The translations under genes were made by a program, and so were the position numbers. From assembly GCA_007922305.1 (NCBI GenBank), contig ML677374.1, positions 6,681,619 through 6,745,618 of the forward strand: DNA of 64,000 bases. The letters run 5' to 3'. Below the pieces are notes generated by a model. It had not been told where the DNA came from, did not search any database, and saw nothing but the letters and a program-made list of their open reading frames with translations. Shown piece by piece: positions 58,688 to 64,000 of this stretch. Source of the DNA: Dermatemys mawii (Eukaryota > Chordata > Testudines > Dermatemydidae). Every line of letters starts with the position of its first letter. The stretch's first letter is position 1.

Positions 58688-59472
58688 TTAATAACAATGC
58701 TCTCTAAAATCCCTTGATTCCAGGAGGTTTCAGATGTTGTTAAAAGAGTTTTCAAGGCAAACTTTACAGAGCCTGAGGTGACTAAAAATTGCACAGCAAG
58801 GTCCAGATTTAGACCCTGATCTTACAGAGACTTAAGCACATGCACAATTTTATTCACATTGGGACAACTCATGTGAATAAAGTTACACCTGGGCATAAAT
58901 ATTTGTAGGATTTGAGCCATATTCTCCTTTTTGTTCTCCACTCCTGTTCAAATTAACCAAAAGATGGAAAATTTGTTTTTTGCAATTGCCCAGCACTGTC
59001 GACTCAACAAGGAATCTACAAGTCAAGCTGTGCTCTTTAGGTAATAAATACTTTGCAATAATGTTGCTGATGCTCAAAGCAGAGCAGAACCCAGAGCTCA
59101 CTCTTCCAGAGCTGCATGAAGTATCACTAGTAAAAGATTACTTTGCCAGAAGAGAAGTGAATACAAGGAATTGGGAGGCAGACACAGGGAGCAAAGCTGT
59201 GAAGAATAATTGGGTCTATCAAGTGTGTAAGAAAGTACCATTCATTTTCAGTAATTTTTCTCCCTCTGAAATGCCATTTAGAGTGAGGCTGATGTGATTT
59301 TGGATCAAATTTAACTTTTATTTAAAGAAAAATCTTTTGCAAAACTATTTCTGAAGTGAATTATTTTACTGATTTCTTTTTCATTTCAGGGTAAGCAAGT
59401 TGAACAGATTTTTTTAAAAATTAGATTAGTATCTCCATAACACTTTGAAGAGGTAAAGCACAATATAAATTC

Positions 59473-59504
<32 letters not shown>
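59473..59504. repeat. (TAA)n microsatellite
   Basis: Ten uninterrupted TAA units, flanked by 'caatataaattc' and 'tgaattc'. Confidence 0.9.
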
Positions 59505-59505
<1 letters not shown>

Positions 59506-60044
59506 ATTCAAGAAATCCTAAAAAAATATACAGCATTATTACCATTGACAACCAGAAAGTGACTGGAAAATAACAATAAAACTGACCAGTCCTGTTACAG
59601 TAGTTTGCTTCGCTGAATTTGAAGGGGAGCAGCATATGCATCTAGACTAGAAGTCAGTTTCCAGATCAACAGAGGATGAAATCCCACACTTAGGAGTCAA
59701 GTCACAACTTCTTCAAGGATACCTGGTACATGAGTGGGCATCAGAAAACTATCTGCCTAGGTTCCTAGGACATGCCCAATACCACTGATTTTGAGGACTC
59801 ACTCTGGAAGCCCACTTCTGCCAACAGACATTACCACAGAATTAATGGGCCACCATCCTGAGTGTCCTCTTAATCTGAGCCAAGAGGACAAAATCAGACC
59901 AAAGAATCACCAAAGAAAGCGTTGGTCTTGCCTGCATTACGTCTTCTCCCACAGGAAGGAGGGGGACAGAGATCTCTTTTGACGGATCTAAGTATCTAAA
60001 ACTTCAAATTTGAGCCCCCTCAGGCATTTAGTATTATTATGATG

Positions 60045-60150
60045 AATTATTTGTATTGTGGTAGTGCCTAGGAGTCCCTAGGACTCCTGGACCAAGACCC
60101 TCTTGTTCTGGGCACCATACAACACAAGACAAAAGGATAGTTCCTGCCTA
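60045..60150 (-). repeat. Conserved SINE/LINE 3'-tail fragment
   Basis: 'gtagtgcctaggagtccc', 'ctggaccaagaccctcttgttctgggcaccatacaacacaagacaaaaggatagttcctgcc' in pieces. Same tail family as at 7.4, 40.5 and 53.3 kb, best preserved here. Confidence 0.55.
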
Positions 60151-61196
60151 CATACTGGGGTTTCCACTACTTTCCCTGCCTTCCCCCACCCCCCCATCTC
60201 CAGATGTTTATTTAGAATCCTCAAAATGTATTTGCTTTAGATTAAAAGGGATCTGAGTTACTATTGTTTTCAAAGGAAGAGGAAGAATAACATAAACAAT
60301 GGCAATAACAGGATACAATATCCACAGTCTCCCAGGGACCAGAGCTAAGAGATCATGCACACACTATGAAAGAATCTTCCCACATAGCTGGATTTTATTA
60401 ACAAAGTTACTATGTAAGCAATGCCTTAAGACACACAAGCAATTAAAAAGATATCCAGCAGCTCCTTATGCTACAATTTCCCAGTCATTCTTGAATATAC
60501 TGGGAATTTCATGGTCTCAATGCTGCCCACAAACAACAGGCCTAGAGTATTTACAGGCAACCTTCCCCTGCCCATCCCCTTTGCGTCACACTGAAACTTG
60601 AGCTACAAGACCACCTACTCCTGTGCTACCTCCATTCACACACTCTGCCACCAGAGACTTCCCCTTATCACACTGACCCTATGTACAGAGCATGCTACAC
60701 GAGGAGGCAGGAGCAAGCAGAGAGAATCGCAGCATCTCTGTCCACTAGTCCCCCACATCCCGTGTGCGTGAAGCACTAACTCAGGGCAGCCGGTGCCCCA
60801 CAAAGCCGGTTAAGGGCATTACAGGGGCACCGACAGCACACCCATCTGCACCCAGCCATTTACCATCGCCTATCCCCATCTCCACCCCACACCTCACAGG
60901 AAATCCCCAGCTCACACTCCCCAGCCCTAGCAACAGAGCTCATGAGAACATTATATCTCCCCCCAGTGGCAAGGCTGGCGAGGCCATGCACACTCACTCC
61001 CCCTTCCTCCAACCATCCCTAACAACTCACATTTAAAATAACCTCAATCTCATATCAAATGCCTCCTGTTCGCTAAAAGACGGGGGATGCCCGCTGGGCC
61101 TGCGCTACGCCACCCCCCCCGCACCACGCTTCCCACAGGTCCCCACTGAGCCTGGGCACAGCCCCCCATTTGCCAGGAGCCCCCGGCGGGCCAAGG

Positions 61197-61330
61197 GATG
61201 AGCCCCCCACTTCCAGGGGCGCCAGGGATCCCCGCCGGGCCGGGGGATGAGCCCCCCACTTCCAGGGGCGCCAGGGATCCCCGCCGGGCCGGGGNNNNNN
61301 NNNNCAATGACTTGGGGTCCCAGCCAGGCC
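61197..61330. repeat. 49-bp GC-rich minisatellite cut by the gap
   Basis: Unit 'gatgagccccccacttccag...' starts at 61197 and again at 61246 with no visible mismatch over 49 bp. The next unit would begin at 61295, exactly where the run of N begins. Degenerate relatives precede it (about 61085-61196), and 'cagccaggccggggctgaacccc' follows the gap. Located in intron 1 of ACACA, 140 bp downstream of exon 1 in the gene sense. Confidence 0.85.
61295..61304. other. Assembly gap (10 N)
   Basis: Ten N bases. A fixed small number of N usually stands for a gap of unknown size. It interrupts an apparent minus-strand open frame that is only a by-product of the minisatellite. Confidence 0.98.
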
Positions 61331-61467
61331 GGGGCTGAACCCCGCCACCCCGCACCTTCCCTAGGCGCCGGGGAGCTCCACGAGGCCGGGCGGTAGGAAG
61401 CGAGGGCCCAGGGAGCCCCGCCTGGCTGCAGAGCGGACTCGCGCCCCCTCCTCCCAGGCGCGCTCAC

Positions 61468-61569
61468 CTCAGGGTGCCGGCTGAGACGGGCCGCTGCCGC
61501 TGGGCCCGCCGGCCCCGCGCGGGCTGCTGATGCCGCCGCTGAGGAGATGGCTGACACACACGCTCCCAT
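61468..61569 (-). other. ACACA: ACACA exon 1 (5' leader exon in CpG island)
   Basis: A good splice donor (CTGAG then GTGAGC) lies at 61468/61467 in the middle of a GC-rich, CpG-rich block, at the place expected for the housekeeping promoter-I exon of ACACA. GC boxes lie just upstream in the gene sense (61587-61593 and about 61608-61617) and there is no obvious TATA box. The transcription start is not visible; 61569 is only the position of an ATG that could open an upstream frame. No ATG in this exon is in frame with the main protein, so it is taken as untranslated. Confidence 0.65.
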
Positions 61570-61674
61570 TCAGTGTTCCGCAGGCTCCGCCCCTCTCCCC
61601 GCTCCGGCCCCGCCTCCCCCCCGCGCTGACAGCTCCCTCGCCCACTGAGGCGGCGTGACGGAAGAGGTTACCTC

Positions 61675-61694
61675 AGGTCATTCACCTCTGACCT
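61675..61694. promoter_or_regulatory. Inverted nuclear-receptor-type half-sites, 8-bp spacer
   Basis: AGGTCA at 61675-61680 and TGACCT at 61689-61694 face each other across 8 bases, about 110 bp upstream of the exon 1 region. Half-sites of this kind bind nuclear receptors, but an 8-bp spacer is not a canonical arrangement and a chance match is possible. Confidence 0.3.
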
Positions 61695-61931
61695 CCCGCA
61701 CTTCCCCCCCTCCCTCCCATGAGGCCTTCTCCCTTTCCATTGGCGGCCGGCTCTCACGCAGGAGTGGGTGTGACCAATAGCAGAGGCCGGGGGGCGTGGC
61801 CAATGAGGCGATGCCTATGGCCTGAGCGGCTGCGGCTGTTCTGCCACTGGCTCTGGCGGCAGAGGGAGGTGCTGGCGGCTTCTCCCTCGCGCCGGCTCGG
61901 TGTCCTCTGGTGACACGGACCTCCGGGTTAA

Positions 61932-64000
61932 CCCCCTCGCTGCCGGAGCGGGGGGCACAGCCTGGGCCACAGCCAGCCTGTGGGGACTGACCGCGAGAGC
62001 AGGGCGATCACCCCCCAGGGGGAGCCTCGCTGGGGCTGCGGCTGATGGACAAAGGCGTTCGCAGCAGGCAAGGAGGCAACAAGGAGGATCCCATCCAATC
62101 TACGGATACCTGGCCCATAAAATAACCCTGCACGGGCCTAATTTTCAGGGGATAATCCATCCAGGCTGCAATTTTAAAGAAGTAGGGCTGATCCTGTAAA
62201 GTGCAGCAGGGGTACAACCCTGGTAGTACTGGGGACAACGGGGTGAGGTAGATTGACTCATTTGTCAATATGTAGGATGGTCCTATGCCCTCATCAAAAA
62301 AGGGGGAGTTTGGGCCTACTCAGTGTCCCCCACTTGCACTATTTTTCTCTATAAAAGGGCAGTTCCAGATACTATGTATTCTCACACAGGCAGTGCCATA
62401 CACTCTGACACCCCCAAAGGTTTTTGCACCTATTAGTACCACCTGTGAAATATAACTGAAGGACATTTGGGGCACCTGAGGGAATTTGGTCATTAACAAG
62501 CAATTATTTAACAGGATGGGAGGATAAGTGGGCAAATACAAAAGCAAAAATATTTGAGAATATTGCTGTGAATAAAATCTGCCATATTTGCACTCCTTTA
62601 TTCTCTTACTTGCAATATTTACCTGCACAAGACTATTTGCAAGAACGTGTGCAAAAAGCATCACAAATAGTCTTGCAAGTACTTGTTGGTACTTGCACCA
62701 GAATGACTCACATAGGCAATTTTGATATGCTCATTTTATTAAATGCACAATAGATTAAACAGATTACAAATGTTTGTGGATTATCTGTGAACAGGAAAAG
62801 GCATCTGTTATCTTTATAAAACTTGGATCATCCAGTCAGAAGAAGAAATAATATAATCTGACTCGGGCAACCAATTCTATGTCTTGAATAGCCACAGTTA
62901 CTCACAGCAACCAGTCTTCAAACAAACCAGGGATTTCAGGAAGTCCAAACTATTCAAGTCAAAGGGAATAAAGCAAAAGTTAATTAAAAAAAAAAAAACC
63001 CACACGCATTCATGGTTCATTTATGAACAGGAGAAAAGGGATACTTCTCCACTCTCCCTGAAAACAAGAATCTTCAAATGAAACAAGTCTTAAAAATATA
63101 ATTTAAAAAAACTGCTATATCATCCCCTGAACAGTTTCCCAAATTCAGATATATTCTCAAAGGAACACACTGTCACCACTCCCTAATATGAAATAATATT
63201 AACAAAACTTCCAGAGCCTCAAACAGGAATTTCCAGACTTTTGCTAGATGGTTGGTGTTTGTATGCACACACTCTTTGTAATAACAGCTAAGGCACATCA
63301 AATCTGTCCTCAGCTCTCATAGAATACTATGTCAAATTCAAAGTGTCAAGCATTATTTTCAAGGTATTCAATGGCTTGCACCCAGGTTGCCTAACAAATT
63401 GCCTAAAACTCCAGGATGTGGACTGTGGTTGACCATTATACTCATCCCCTGAAATGTACACTGCCTGTTTAAAGCTTGTCTGTGTGGGAGACAGCTTTCT
63501 CATAGCTAACTCGACTGTAGAATGAACTCTCACAAGAACAAGTGATTGTTACAAACGTCACCACCTTTTGTTCCAAACTCACGGTGCAGTTCTTCAGCCT
63601 TGCTTCGTGTAACAAACAAAAAGCACAGTGTACATACACATTTATTTAAAACCCCACCCTTTCCCCCCATCGAGATAAGAAAGAGAATGAATCACGTGTG
63701 GCTGATATTCATGTCACTTACCGTATCTCTGGAAGGTGCTCAGATATCATGGCAATGAAGGCAGTATACAACCCTGAATAGAATAAAAGGTGTTCAATCC
63801 TGAAACTACATCTGCACAGGTGAAACCTTGTACACACAGTGGAGGCCTGTTCAAGTCATTAGAGTACTATGCAAGTGCAGAAGTCTCCTTGCACAGGTGC
63901 AGTGAGAAAACTGGGCCCTCCATGACTAGTTAAAATAGATGTAAGATTTACATTATTCTTAATGTTTATAAAATGTATTCAGTTTCTAACATCCTGAACA
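61932..64000 (+). other. Flank to the right of the ACACA promoter
   Basis: About 2 kb with no supportable coding exon. 62061-62240 is moderately GC-rich and unremarkable; 62300-63320 is AT-rich; 63330-63660 resembles an old LINE remnant. If gene order is as in human, this should be the first intron or 5' flank of TADA2A on the plus strand. Confidence 0.55.
63330..63660 (+). repeat. Probable LINE C-terminal remnant
   Basis: A plus-strand frame reads IFKVFNGLHPGCLTNCLKLQ, then after stops CLKLVCVGDSFLIANST and LLFQTHGAVLQP. The order 'KxFNGLxPxYLxxxL ... VGDRAFxxAxP' is that of CR1/L2-type ORF2 C-termini. Stops and poor conservation make the clade uncertain. Confidence 0.35.

Larger units (their letters stand above)
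55730..61467 (-). other. ACACA: ACACA intron between exon 1 and the 47-bp exon
   Basis: 5.7 kb. It should contain any promoter-II exon, but none is recognised. It holds SINEs at 55.8, 57.9 and 58.1 kb, fold-back units near 58.6-58.9 kb, a (TAA)n run at 59.5 kb and, next to exon 1, a GC-rich minisatellite with an assembly gap. The plus-strand open frame at 60764-61036 is a proline/serine-rich by-product of base composition. Confidence 0.65.
1..61569 (-). other. ACACA: ACACA gene, 5' half (acetyl-CoA carboxylase 1)
   Basis: ACACA makes malonyl-CoA from acetyl-CoA, bicarbonate and ATP in the cytosol, the committed step of fatty-acid synthesis. Twenty-seven consecutive coding exons on the minus strand, plus one alternative coding first exon and two 5' leader exons, match the family in order. 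All junctions are GT-AG and all phases join without a stop. The joined product covers residues 1 to about 1190 of an expected length near 2346. The N-terminal sequence is that of ACACA rather than the mitochondrial paralogue ACACB, which has a longer and different N-terminus. The 5' end is the CpG island near 61.5 kb; the 3' half is outside the window. Introns not listed separately hold only repeat fragments or sequence I do not recognise. The 5' limit given is approximate. Confidence 0.97.
61080..62060. promoter_or_regulatory. CpG island and ACACA promoter I region
   Basis: Dense CpG and high GC, against an AT-leaning background. It contains ACACA exon 1, GC boxes (61587-61593, 61608-61617), CCAAT motifs on the plus strand at 61774-61778 and 61800-61804, a reverse CCAAT (ATTGG) at 61739-61743, and an Sp/KLF-like GGGGCGTGG at about 61791-61799. 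No TATA box near exon 1. In human this promoter is shared with TADA2A, which runs the other way; the island extends about 500 bp to the right of exon 1, which would fit a divergent transcript, but no exon of it can be proven here. Confidence 0.75.

Noticed and set aside
61105..61569. Minus-strand open frame of 154 codons through exon 1 and the gap
   Set aside because: It reads through a good donor at 61468, a minisatellite and a run of N. Only its first 34 codons lie in the probable exon; they are discussed as an upstream frame.
61570..64000. TADA2A coding exons, expected from human gene order
   Set aside because: No frame on the plus strand resembles the TADA2A N-terminus or its zinc finger, so only its untranslated start could be here.
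1..64000. CRISPR array, operon or other bacterial system
   Set aside because: Spliced genes, SINEs, LINEs and a CpG island show vertebrate DNA; no regularly spaced short repeats occur except the minisatellite and microsatellites listed.

Overview
This window is vertebrate nuclear DNA and almost all of it is one gene. The minus strand carries the 5' half of acetyl-CoA carboxylase 1 (ACACA), read right to left. It holds a CpG-island first exon near 61.5 kb, a 47-bp alternative leader exon, the exon with the main start codon, an internal alternative first exon, and 26 further coding exons down to 6181. Every junction is GT-AG and every reading-frame phase closes. The assembled exons give residues 1 to about 1190 with the same numbering as the human enzyme (AMPK site Ser80, active-site Arg441, biotinyl Lys786). 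The rest of the protein, including the carboxyltransferase domain, lies beyond the left edge.

The host is probably a turtle (inference). The protein is of amniote type, and the introns hold tRNA-derived SINEs with a CR1-like tail, CR1 3' ends, MIR-type SINEs, a 5S-rRNA-derived SINE, Penelope-like retroelement pieces and several short hAT-like and TA-flanked MITEs. That mixture fits Testudines best; a crocodilian or another sauropsid is not excluded.

Layout: 1-6180, intron running off the window, with an old L2/Jockey-type LINE remnant at 3.7-4.6 kb. 6181-37279, 26 coding exons covering the biotin carboxylase domain (about residues 117-618, 24.4-37.2 kb), the biotinyl domain (about 745-820, 20.3-22.2 kb) and part of the central region (6.2-19.3 kb). 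37280-52675, a 15.4-kb intron that contains the alternative first coding exon at 42254-42306 and a Penelope-like element at 49072-50469. 52676-52928, main start exon. 55683-55729, optional 47-bp exon. 61-62 kb, GC-rich promoter region with a 49-bp minisatellite interrupted by a 10-N gap. 61.6-64 kb, flank of the promoter; in human TADA2A diverges from here, but no coding exon of it is visible.

The exons make one protein in several start versions: the CpG-island promoter with or without the 47-bp exon, and the internal exon that replaces the first 75 residues. All versions keep Ser80 and everything after it. No second protein-coding gene is supported anywhere in the window.
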